Assembly: GCA_036571765.1 (NCBI GenBank)
Contig: BROE01000009.1
Coordinates: 12,466,260 to 12,530,259 of the forward strand
From: Plecoglossus altivelis
Taxonomy: Eukaryota; Chordata; Actinopteri; Osmeriformes; Plecoglossidae
DNA: 64,000 bases
Direction: 5' to 3'
This document shows, in pieces, positions 53,741-64,000 of this stretch (positions are counted from its first letter, which is position 1; each line of letters opens with the position of its first letter). The position numbers were made by a program, and so were the translations under genes. Under the pieces are notes generated by a model, which was not told the DNA's origin, did not search any database, and saw only the letters and a list, made by a program, of their open reading frames with translations.

Positions 53741-56700
53741 CCCCCTTAATATCTCCATGCATATTTATGTATTTTTTCTCCTTCTAATACATTGCTCGTT
53801 AATGTCACAGCTGCCAAATATTGACTATGACTTTCTTTTATAAAAGCGCATAAATAAAACTGCTTTTTAAAGAGTCTGACCCGCTTAAATACGTTCTTTT
53901 CCCGCTGCCTTTGATCAAAAAAAGCCTTTTTTACATTTGAGAGGCTTCGAGGCTTTATTCTCTTTCTACCTTCTCCAGGCAGAGATGAAAACATTGTGTC
54001 TCTTCCTTATCAAATCAACCCCTTAATCTAGATTCCAAAACGGCGACTACTTTCACCCGCTGTCCTGTGTGCGAGTGCGTTTGAAGAGACCCCCAGTGTG
54101 AGAGCTGGGGGGCCGGCTGGACCTGGCTGCTGCTCCTGGGGCGCACAGACGACCTGACAGGAGCGTGGGGGACATGGGAGCGGGGACGTCTCCGAGGACT
54201 TGTGCCTCTGATTGGTCCCCAGTTCGGTCTCTCGCTCTCTGGGTGTCCTTCGCTCTTACGGTGACACCTGGGTGCAGAATGCTTTGCATGAAGGGGGGGG
54301 GGGGTCGAGAGTAGATCCGGATGGAAGCGTATATTTCTCTCTCGCTCTTTCTGTCTTTCGTTCTGTCTTTCTTTCTTTTTTATCTAACGCCTCCCTTGAA
54401 TACAGCGCGTGTCAAATGTATTTTATGGTAATGACGTTTGGCTCCCATCTATGCAAAAATCAGGAAGGATATTCTCTTTAACCTTAAATAGAGTTTACTG
54501 TCCATCACTCCGGACTTTTGATTGGAAAGGTCTGGACCTCCGACTCGTTCTCAGAACCCATGCATCTTTTTGCATAACTCCAGATCGTCCATCTTGATCT
54601 CCTGCCTTCTGTTATCAATCATTTTATTCCGTTTTTTTGGCGTGTTTTTTTTTTTAGGAGGGAGGTGAACTTTCACCACGCCAGTCCACTGAAATAGAAA
54701 AGCACCTGTCAATCATGCGTGCGGCGCAGCCTCAGCTGTGAGTGGGCCCTGGTGAAACTGAGACGTAATGACTACATTACAGCTCTTAGATATGAGTTTC
54801 TCTGTGTCAGTCATGGCTGGCGCTGGACTTATGAAAAGCCCTTCAGTTGGTCCAGTGCCATGGTTTATGGGATGTGTCCGTGCGTCCCTGCTCTGGACTT
54901 ACTGAACATGATCGACTGTTCGGGCTGGAGGTGCTTCCAGAATGGCATCGTTTTTGCTCACTGACCGAAAGCAATTTGAATGTCCAAAATACGTAACTCA
55001 TCTTGATTTTAATATTGAAGCGAAACTGTAGAGTATATTTACTTCACAGCCAAAGGAAGAATAAATACAGACTGAAAAGAAATGAGACGTTGATATTCTC
55101 CATCAGACTATCAGACTGCACGGCATGTGGATGGGACTATTTAGTAATGCTACAATATCTTCTCATTCAGGTCTCTGTTGGAAATCTTAGTGTGTCTGGG
55201 AGGGGACAGAGGGGATGGATGACAACACACAGGAAGTCTCTACGTCGCCAAGGCCCATGATCCCTCCTGGATGTGTCGCTCGGGGAAACAGATGTCGTTG
55301 GCGATGGCGTGATCATCGTCATGGCGATAGAGGGAACAGGAGTGCCAGTGGTAGATGGAGAGGGGTGGAAGGCGTGGAGGGCGGTGAAGGTGTTTGGAAT
55401 GAATGCTGGTAATTGCCCGGGCTCCCCTGGGAGAGAGATGACGCGCACGCCACGCAGGGAGATCACACGGGCCTAATTAAAGCCGCGGTAACAGTTGTTA
55501 ATAGGGCAGCGCGTAAAGGTAGCTGGGAGGGAGGGAAAAAAGGGCAGAGGGAGAGAGAGGAGAGGGGAAGGTGGAGGACAGTCCCTTCATTCTCACTGTG
55601 ACCTCTCACCCTCTCTTTTCTTTGTCTTTGGGAACTTATGTGAGTTATCACGAGCCGCAGCTGAATGACCCGATGGTCCGGAACCTCAAACCGGCACAGA
55701 CCAGATCTGAAGTTTGGAGAGTTGGTTGTCTGTTTTCAGACTGCTCTTTCAGAGTACTGTTAAACCATGTAAAAAAATAATTCAACTCCAGACACAAGGT
55801 TAAAGCGAACCTCACAGACTGTAAGATCGAGATGAGTTTGCTTTCCAGCCACAAAAGCGCACACGTGGTCAACAACAATATCGCCATCTCGCCATCAACG
55901 CCGGGCTGACAGGAACCTCTAAACTGTCTCTAAGTACAGCTTGCCGCGCTCGCCGTCCAGGGTGACAGGTGTGTTTTTGTCTTCGGCGTTCGCGTGAGAG
56001 GGGAAGAGTGCCCCGCGTGGCTTTTAAGAGCCCCAGAGCAGCCCCCCCCCCCCCCCCCCCATGTCAGTGCACATCACCACAGCCCCCTAATGGCACCCCA
56101 CCATCTGACAGCTCCAAAATGGCCGCTTCTCCCGCTGCCTTTTGTGCAGCAGTCGTTCTCCGCTAACTGCCCCATTTGACCCTGTCTCTCAGCCGGCGGC
56201 CTCATACATTTTTCAAGGTGAAAAAAAGAGAGACTTTGACGGTTTAAAAAGTCGGCCTGTGTGTTGTCCTGGGTTTGGGGGTGGGGGGGGGGGGGGGGGG
56301 GGGGCGTTTAGCGAGAACACTTAGATGCTGAATGGGACAGACCCAATATGTTTGTGTCAGTGTGATGCTTACGGTGGTGAGATATGTCGAGTGTATCGTG
56401 GTGGCACACAAAAACACTTCAGTTGGAGTGAGCTTAATGCCCTGTGCAAGCATTCATAAGCGCTTGACGAGTGACACACATTGTGACTTAGTGCTTGTGA
56501 AACACAACAGATTTTGACATGAATGGAGGTTCATGAGTACTCTCTTCAGGGCCTGGAGGATTGAAAGCTTGATGTGGTCTTAAATAAGGGCTGGCACACT
56601 GTTACTGAAGGGTATGTCAGATGACTTACTTAATTACAAGTCTAAAAGCTGTGTTTGTATGCCTGCACATCCCTTTGTGTGCGTATGTGTGTGCCAGGGT

Positions 56701-57180
56701 GTGTATGCGCATGACTGTGTGTGTTCATCTGGAAGCATGTATATGTGTGTGTGTGTGGGCACGCGCGGATGTGTGTGTGTTTGCGCGCGTGCGCAAGGGC
56801 GTGCGTGTGTCTAATCAACGAAGAGATTCGACGCTGTTCCGTTGGCTCCCCAGCGCTGCTACAGTAGATAAAGACAAGGAGCGTGGAGGAGGTGTGGAGG
56901 AGGAGAAGAGGAGAGGAGGAGGAGGTGGACTGCAGAGATAATATGTGAGTTTGCCAGTCAGGCCTGTCTTCCATAGCAAGGCGAAGCACTCTTAGAAGCC
57001 TCTCCCATGCTGTGGCTGACACAGAATACCCACCCACATAAATGGCGAGGCTGTGGCAGTACATACTTTCTGCATTAACTCGCTGACCCAAAAAAGTGAC
57101 GTCTACCACAACGAGACCCCAAGAGACAAGACGCTAGGAAGCGCACATTTCCTTGTCCATGTGAGAGAATGAGGCCTCAT
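53741..57180. other. non-coding stretch upstream of dph6
   Basis: It opens with a repeat-free AT-rich block (53750-53970). Homopolymer runs lie at 54293-54303 (G), 56042-56060 (C) and 56283-56304 (G). GT-rich imperfect sequence lies at 56660-56810. Open frames in 55160-55480 on both strands have no domain. Confidence 0.6.
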
Positions 57181-57221
57181 CTTCCAATGGGGCCCCTCCA
57201 AGTGGATGTCTCTTCTGTCTT

Positions 57222-57293
57222 TTTCTCTCTCTCTCACTCACTCTCTCTCTCTCACTCTCTCTCTCTCTGTAATTCTTATGATCATCATGCCCT

Positions 57294-57342
<49 letters not shown>
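57222..57342. repeat. (CT)n microsatellites, two runs
   Basis: CT/CACTCT runs at 57222-57270 and a pure CT run at 57298-57342 are separated by about 27 unique bases. Confidence 0.93.
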
Positions 57343-57343
<1 letters not shown>

Positions 57344-58684
57344 CTATAGTCTCCTTCACCACACCTGTCGCCCATCCTCTTCCACTCCTCTCACCTATGG
57401 CTGCTGCTGTTTGGTGTCTGTGTGTGATTGTGAGTGTGTATGTCAGTGTATGTGTCGACAAAAAGTGCATAAATGCCTGTGTTGTATGTGCATATACCCG
57501 CCAGTGTGCATTTTTGCCTGCAAGTGTCATTCAGTGGTAAGATGGTGTGTGAGGGAACACAGGCATGTCCATGGTCTCTCTAAAAAAAACCCTGCCCCCC
57601 AGCACCAGGATGCTCTGGGGAAGCCCCACGCCCTGCAGCCCTCTCCTGGGTCAGGCCGGAGTCTCTGCCCTGGCCCCCTGATAACAGAGCACAAGACCTC
57701 CTCACATCCTACATGACGCTGCTAAACCTGCTGGGATGCTAACGGGGGCCAGTGTTGTATCCTTCCACATGACCACTGGCAATTGACTCTGCGTACTTCA
57801 ACAGAACCGCACCAGTTCTTCATTGTCCTTCAGGCATAGTCAGGTTCAGTTGCCATTGCAGCTCTACTGTACATGCTAGTCTATCTACTCTGGATCACTA
57901 GCATCGATTGGAACAACCCCAGTTAAAGGGCAGGCATTACAGAATTAACAAACTGGTGTTACTTGATTAGCGTCTGATCAGCTTCTTGTATTGGTATATC
58001 CATTCCAGAGTTAACACTCATCAAATCTAATCCTCGTTGGTGATCCCTTGGAAACGTGCTGTCATATCCCGCTGGCGGGCTGCGGCTAAACTGATTTGGC
58101 AACCTTGCGTCCCGGCTAATCTGGTCCAATCAATATCGTGCGCACGCCCTTGGTCTGACACCGAGGTCCTGATCAATGAGGATATTGATCAATAAGTGGT
58201 ATTGGATGCTTTGGGAGGTCAGGCGGTCCGCGTGGGCAGGGGCTAATCGGTTTACCTTGGCCAGGGGAGGAGGAGGGTGGATGGGGGTTAAACGCTGTTT
58301 AAATGTCCAGGCCTACAGGGAGCCAGAGCCAGAGGCCTAGAGGGAGGACCAGGAAGCCAGAACTGAAGATGAGAGAGAGAGGCCTGCATGTGGGGTGTCA
58401 GGAGTGGCTAGGAGAAGTGGGGAATGTTTGAGGAGAGGGTGTGGGAGAGGGTCAGAAAGTGGAAGGGGGGGTGAGGAAGAGGAGGCTGGGGCAGTTAGAG
58501 GGAGGCAGGAGGGCTGGCCTGTACTAGAGGTGGAGAGGCCTGGTGGAGGTCTGGGAGAGATGCTACATGATGTGTTGACATCATCAGATATGGCCGTGCT
58601 GCAGACACATGTTAACCCTTTAGGGTAGTGATTAATACAAGGCTGGCCTCATTCAGCCCAGACACCTGCCTTGCCTCCAGCAGC

Positions 58685-58930
58685 TCCAGCTCTCTCACTC
58701 TCCCAGCTTTCTCTACCTCTCACTCTCTCTAACTCTCTCTCTCACTCCCCCAGCTTTCTCTCCCTCTCACTAACTCACTCACTCACTCATTCACTCACTC
58801 ACTCAGTCACTCACTGTCTCTCTCACACTCCCCCAGCTTTGTCTTACTCTCACTCTCTCACGCTCTCTAACTCGCTCTCTCACTCTCCCAGCTTTCTCTC
58901 CTTCTCACTCACTCACTCACTCACTCCCTC
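58685..58930. repeat. CT-rich minisatellite with CCCAGCTTTCTCT motif and (CACT)n
   Basis: Four copies of (C)CCCAGCTTT(C/G)TCT are spaced 40-100 bp apart by CTCTCACTCTCT sequence. (ACTC)n tetranucleotide runs lie at 58768-58815 and 58905-58928. Confidence 0.88.
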
Positions 58931-61091
58931 CCCTAAGTGTACATCCTCTGTGGTGTGCAAGACCTTGAGGTCAAGGTTAGCTGAAATAGGAGGACAGTGG
59001 GAGGAGAGAGGAGGGCCACAGGAGAAGAATAAGGTGGCTGTTCTTATGCGTCACATGACCCAGCAGCTAAAAGACAACCCTTGAACCGTTCTATCGAAAA
59101 AAGAGAGAGACCTCATAAAAGTTGCCAGCTCTGGCCAGAAATGGATAGGGAGGGCCGAGAGATGCAGGATAGCATGAGAGAGACATTCAGACGATGAGAG
59201 AGGAGAGGGGGGGGGGGGTTTTTTGGGGGGGGGGGGGGTAAAGAGAACGAAAGAGCATGCGTTGGACTGCCGCTGACGGGGCAAGAGATGACCTTTCCAG
59301 AAGGGCCCAGCGATGTCTTGGGCCAAGGTACGGTTTATTTATAGAAGGTATTTATAGGAGCCATTTTCCTGAGGTTAGTCTGAACGAGATGCCACTTCTC
59401 ATTACCAACGGGGGGCTGCCTCCACCTCATTTTACAGCTGGACGAGCCTGACCGGGGGGAGGGATGAGGAGTGGAGGGGGGAGGAACGAGCCTGACCTGG
59501 GGGAGGGACGTGGGTGGAAGTGCAGTGGGAGGGGGCGGGGCTGTGGAAAGTAGAAGGAGGAGGAGAAGAAGGGGTGGGGTGCACAAGGCCCAGGGTCACC
59601 TATTAAATCCTGATGTCCAGGAGAGCACTGTCACACACACACCCACTCCCTGCGACATCGGCTCACAGGGTGGTGTGTGCGTGCGTGTATGTGTGTTTGT
59701 GTGGGTGGTGTTCTATCTATAGAGGGCAGTTTCCGTCTTGGGTCTTGTTGCTCTTGGCGGTCATCGTCTGCAGATGCAACTTCCTGCCCCTGCCACAGTC
59801 TCACCATGGCAACCGCCACACCCTCACGGCCAATCCTGCTTGTCCTTCACCTGCCGTCAGACCCCCCCACTAAGTGAGCTATGGTTGTTGCTAGACTGCA
59901 AATGTGTGTGTATGTGTGTGTGTGTGTCGTCACAGCAGTCATAATAAGTCACCCTGGTGCAGCACCTCAGGCCCTTCTGCCAGGGCCCCGGAGCCCCAGC
60001 ATGGGGTCATGACAGCCCCCCCCCACACACACACACTCAGAGGAATGTCATATCAAAGACACAGCCAGACACAGCTCCAGGACAATCACCACCAGCCCTG
60101 CTGTCTCTCTCCCTCTAATAATGGTAATACAGGAGTGAGCTCAGAGCAGTCTTTGCTCTCTGTTCTCTGACACTGTCATATGCATAGGTTCTTTTCAGAA
60201 GAGCTGTCATTGGCTCCATGGTGCGCCATCCACATAGGAAACATTGGATCTTCGGTAAGCTGCGGATTCCATCAGCAGAAGCCAACCTGGGAGAGTAGCT
60301 GGAGCTGAGCTGCACCTGCCTGGGATGGAAAAACTAGAGAATGTGATGATGCAGCGCAATTGTGCACCCGCACCTGTACCCTCGCCTCCCATCCGTCATA
60401 CAGCATGTTCTACTGAGGAGGCCAGTAGACCAGACCCTCAACCCCCCCACCCCCACCCCTCCCCTCCCCACCCCCACCCACCCCGTAGCCACCCCTTCAC
60501 CTGGTAACTTCCGGAGACCTTGGACATTACTCAAACTGCTCAGCCGCTTTCTAATTGGACCCTTGTCTGACCCTCCCTCTCTATCCGAGGGGGTCAGGAC
60601 AGATTGATGTCACTGGCATCGCTGGATGGAACAAGCCGTGTGGCAACAAATCACACGTCTCCATAAGTCCGGCGCCACCACCCTCTCTTTGCCATAATTG
60701 ACGTTTAAAAAAAAACTTTTTTGCATAATTCTGGTGGTTGTCATACATGGAAGCCTGAGCCTGTCTTGGAAGAGATTCATTTGTACTTGCCAATACATTT
60801 GCCAATAAATTGGCTCCTTTGAGACTTCATTGATAAACAGTAAGATGAGTTTGCTATTGATTTAAAAGGAAATCACCTGCTTGTAGTTTTTCCTGCAACT
60901 TTCCCCCTCCTCCTCCTGCCCTACTTCCTCCTCCCTCCCACCCTTGTTCACCGGCTGCTGGGAGACAGGGCTGTGGAGCTGTCAGCTGAGCCACCATTAG
61001 ACTGGCTTCTGACAGACTCTAGTAATGACCGGTGATGGAGGGAAGCATGCTAACATTTAGCACTGGGGCTCTGGAGGGACTCTTTCTCTCT

Positions 61092-61097
61092 TCTTCT

Positions 61098-61138
<41 letters not shown>

Positions 61139-61148
61139 CTCTCTCTCT
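61092..61148. repeat. (CT)n microsatellite
   Basis: This CT run of about 55 bp has one TCGC interruption. Confidence 0.94.
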
Positions 61149-62508
61149 TCTCTTTCCTCCCCATCCTTTGTCTCTAGAAGACGTCTGACCTTTCCAGGCG
61201 ATAGAAGAGAGATCCGTCCTCCTTTCTCTCCTTCCTCCCCGTCTCTCCCTCTCCCAGACAGGCTCTCTGTGGTCTGGACTCAGTGGCAGGAACCAGAAGA
61301 ATATCTCTATGGATGTCCCTCGGACCACAAACACGTACACAAACACAAACAGAAAACACGCGCAGCCCTGGACTGAGCCGAACGCGCTTCAGTCTTCCGA
61401 TGGATTAGACTATTGCCAGCCTTTTAACCTCTGTTCATCTCCTGGCTCATTCCTCTGGCTTCAGTGTGCATGTGTGTGTGTGTATACCTATGAGCGTGTG
61501 TATGTACATGAATGGGAGCTATTCTGGCCCGCAGCCCGTATGAATTTCAAATCTTTATACAGATTACAGCAGAAGATGTCTAATCTGTCTGTTCCCATTT
61601 CCTTCCGTTGAGAGAAAAATGGGCCCGGATCGAATTCTTTTCGTCGGGGTGTAGGGAAAAGATTCCACTGCAAGGACTGAAATCATCTTGATCTTGCTTT
61701 GCAGCCTCATCATCTCACCAGGATGGGGAGATTGGTGGTTGTCGGGACTTCTCTGTGCATCCCACCCTCACCCACCACAATACCCCCCTCTCCCCCCCCC
61801 CCCCACACACACCCCACACCCCATTATCTTGCTGTGATTGGCTTACCCGCTCGACTGTACGGACGTAATACTTTCCATCCTGCTGGGGCTTTGTAACACT
61901 TAACCATGAATGGAGTCATTCTCCCCAGTCAGACCCAGTGAACGTGACCCTGGCTGGCGTGCACCGTACCAGGCGGATGTCTCCCGACCAATCAGACGGG
62001 GCCGACACAATGCACAAGGTACATCTAGGGATCAAGACCGTAAAATCAATGACAGACTATTCGGTGTGTCTGCCAAAGATAGAACTGTGACCAGTTCCAG
62101 TGAGTTTGAGCGTGCTTAAATCAGTGGAGAAAGACATGCTCACGGGCTGCGACGATTCCACACATGACAGTCATTATTTTCCTTCACTGGTTAATCCAAG
62201 GATTCGGAGGAGTCTGATTGTCCTTGCGATAGGTTGATGTGAGGGCCTATCCAATCTTACTCATCCTATGTGTAATCACAGACAGGCGCGTCAGATCTGA
62301 GACCATCATCTCCCGCCCCTCAACTTCAAAGTCCGTAACCTAGGAACCGCCTTACGTTGACACATCAGTCTTTGTCATAGTCGTCTTGATATTTCCAATT
62401 CCTTCAACCATCCTGATCCTGGTTCACATTTTAAAAAAGAGTCTTTCTGTTTACCTAATTTTCCTAGCTACTCACCTTCCATACCTAGTTTCCTAGCTAC
62501 CTACTCAC

Positions 62509-62650
62509 TTTCTTAGCTAGTTGCATGCTAGCTACCTACTTACCTTCTTAGCTAGTTGCATGCTAGCTACCTACTTACCTTCTTAGCTACTTACCTGCTA
62601 GCCACCTACTTACTTTCTTAGGTACTTACCTGCTAGCTACCTACTTTTCT
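62509..62650 (+). repeat. 35-bp tandem repeat (TTCTTAGCTAGTTGCATGCT...)
   Basis: Four copies of a 35-bp unit containing TTCTTAGCTA, GCATGCTAGCTA and CCTACTTACC. The first two are identical, and the last two carry ACTTACCTGCTAGC variants. Related shorter CTAGCTAC elements extend back to about 62464. Confidence 0.93.
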
Positions 62651-62819
62651 AGCTGCCTTTGCGTCACTCTTACCCTAGTTTCCCGACTCCCTACCTTCAC
62701 AGCTACCTCCATTTCTGTGTCTGTGTTCCCGGCGTTGCCAGGGTTGGGGAGCGGGGGAGCCGACTGCATCCCCCTGAGGCTGTTTGCCTGCCTGTCTGAC
62801 ATCATACACTCCAGCATCC

Positions 62820-63735
62820 TCTGATCCGCCTTGCAGAGAGACCATCTGACAGGCTTAATTTACTATGTCAGGCCTTTCGAAACCATTTCCCCCTCACGCT
62901 GACAGCAATCCGCCGTTTATAAATTAGCAGAAACATTAACCTTTAGACTGATTCTAATGTGTTCCGAGGGAGGCAAATTAACTTCCATTTGTTAATGTCA
63001 GGTTTTGGGTTCATATGATACAAAAATCTGGAGTAAGGCGATGGGGAAGATGATTTGGGAGGATTGTATGTCATCGACATGAAATGTTTTGTCAGGCTTT
63101 GATGACGAGTATGATATTGTTTTGGAGCTAGGCTGTAGTGTTTCACAGCAGGTGAGCGCTGGGTAATTGCAGTCATGCTCTCATCATGCTCTCATCATCT
63201 TCAGTATAAAGGTCCTATTTTATGTAACTCTTTGTCTTTTGGTAATTTACCCAACAAGAGATTTTCATTTCACGCCATATCCAGCACCAACAGGGTAAAC
63301 ACCGTCACGACTAAATCAGTTCAAACTTCGAGAGCCACGGTTGATGAAGATACCAAATACTTCATGCGAAGCGCCTCGTGGAAAAACGACAATGTGACTT
63401 CAGTGAGTGACTTCACGCACCGCTGGCCCTGATGTCACGCTTCCGTCTCCTGAGCTGGTGTTGTTAACTCGTATCTGCAGAGCGGAGAAAAGTCTTCGCA
63501 CATATGCCTGTAGCAGCTTGTCATGTGAAACTGTTGCCGTAATATTTGCGGCTATTACCCTAATTAGAGGAAAGCACACAGATGGGGCTGTTTCGCAAAC
63601 TCGCGGGCTGAGAATCAAAATGTCATCACTGCCGACATTAGTGATGGCCTGCGGAAGGAAGCGTTCAGCCTCCCCGCTCTTTCCTCTCTCCTTTCTCCCC
63701 CAACTCTCGTGTTAGGACCGTTTATCTTTCTTCAG
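62820..63735. other. repeat-free unique block at right end, candidate regulatory DNA
   Basis: About 900 bp has no simple repeats. It contains several TGACAG/CTGTCA TALE-type sites (62847, 62899), TTAATTT, AAATTAAC and TTTATAAATTAG homeodomain-type sites, and TAATTAG near 63560. No confident exon was recognised. Open frames on both strands of 63400-63715 show no domain. Confidence 0.45.
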
Positions 63736-63929
63736 AGTGAAATTGACGTTAAAAGGCTTTTTCTCCATCGATGAAAAAGATGGGTCTTTAGCAGTGAAAC
63801 AATGGTACTTGGGGACCATATGCCGGGTTGGGATGTTGGAGGACAGCTGGGAGTGCCAAGTGTTCCTGGAGGACTGCCAACTTCCCAGAGAAGCTGCCTG
63901 GAAAATGTTTCGAGCCAACCAGGAAGAAG
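63736..63929 (+). CDS. possible coding exon of an unidentified gene
   Basis: A pyrimidine-rich stretch and TTTCTTCAG precede an open frame starting GTG AAA TTG ACG. The frame stays open for more than 85 codons to the end of the window, with a possible donor (GAAG then gtactt) at 63930. The predicted peptide includes KLTLKGFFSIDEKDGS and VKQWYLGTICRVGMLEDSWEC. Composition is balanced and cysteine/tryptophan-containing, unlike the repeat frames nearby. I do not recognise the family. It could be a chance open frame, since the opposite strand is open too. Confidence 0.25.
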
Positions 63930-64000
63930 GTACTTTTCATGGAGCAACTTCCAGATGCAGGAGAAGGGGTGGATCTACTGAGGATGAGATTTTCTCAGTG

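Larger units (their letters stand above)
57343..62500. other. non-coding stretch upstream of dph6
   Basis: A unique block at 57950-58260 is rich in ATCA/ATTGATC motifs. A CT-rich minisatellite lies at 58685-58930, G-runs at 59207-59238, GT runs near 59900-59925 and a CT run at 61092-61148. No exon was recognised. Confidence 0.6.

Noticed and set aside
55160..55480. Overlapping open frames on both strands near 55.3 kb
   Set aside because: They are GC-rich with GATGGCG-like repetition, with no splice-supported exon or domain.

Overview
This is nuclear genomic DNA from a vertebrate, most likely a ray-finned fish. The exons are small and spliced, with GT/AG borders. The introns and flanks are packed with (CA)n/(GT)n, (GA)n/(CT)n and minisatellite tracts. 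There is no prokaryotic gene layout, operon or CRISPR array. Species and fish lineage cannot be fixed from the sequence alone.

One gene can be firmly recognised: dph6 (diphthine--ammonia ligase, ATPBD4 family) on the minus strand. It begins with an ATG at 34375 and runs leftward through ten recognisable coding exons to 7035; its 3' end lies beyond position 1. The exon phases agree at every junction between adjacent visible exons. The N-terminal part (34375 to about 12868) encodes the PP-loop ATP pyrophosphatase that amidates diphthine on elongation factor 2. After the point where the human protein is about to end, further in-phase exons at 9994-9889, 9529-9404 and 7230-7035 encode RidA/YjgF-like sequence, including SHWAPANIGPYSQA. 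The gene therefore appears to have the long architecture known from fungal Dph6 (ATPase plus tandem RidA-like domains). Two expected exons could not be found: one between 33347 and 20813 (SDYQR region; a 157-bp assembly gap lies in that intron) and one between 9404 and 7230.

Layout: 1-7034 is intron or 3' part of dph6; 7035-34375 is dph6 exons and large introns; 34376-64000 is about 29.6 kb upstream of dph6 with no gene I can name. That upstream part holds simple repeats, a duplicated minisatellite block joined by a single N (41451-43450), and several unique AT-rich blocks dense in homeodomain, TALE, Sox and TCF-like motifs that look like conserved regulatory elements. In human, DPH6 lies beside a gene desert leading to CDIN1 and MEIS2 (from memory), so the blocks may belong to a developmental regulatory landscape with dph6 as bystander. 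That is inference. A possible exon of an unidentified plus-strand gene is at 63736-63929. Nothing here amounts to a novel defence or mobile system.
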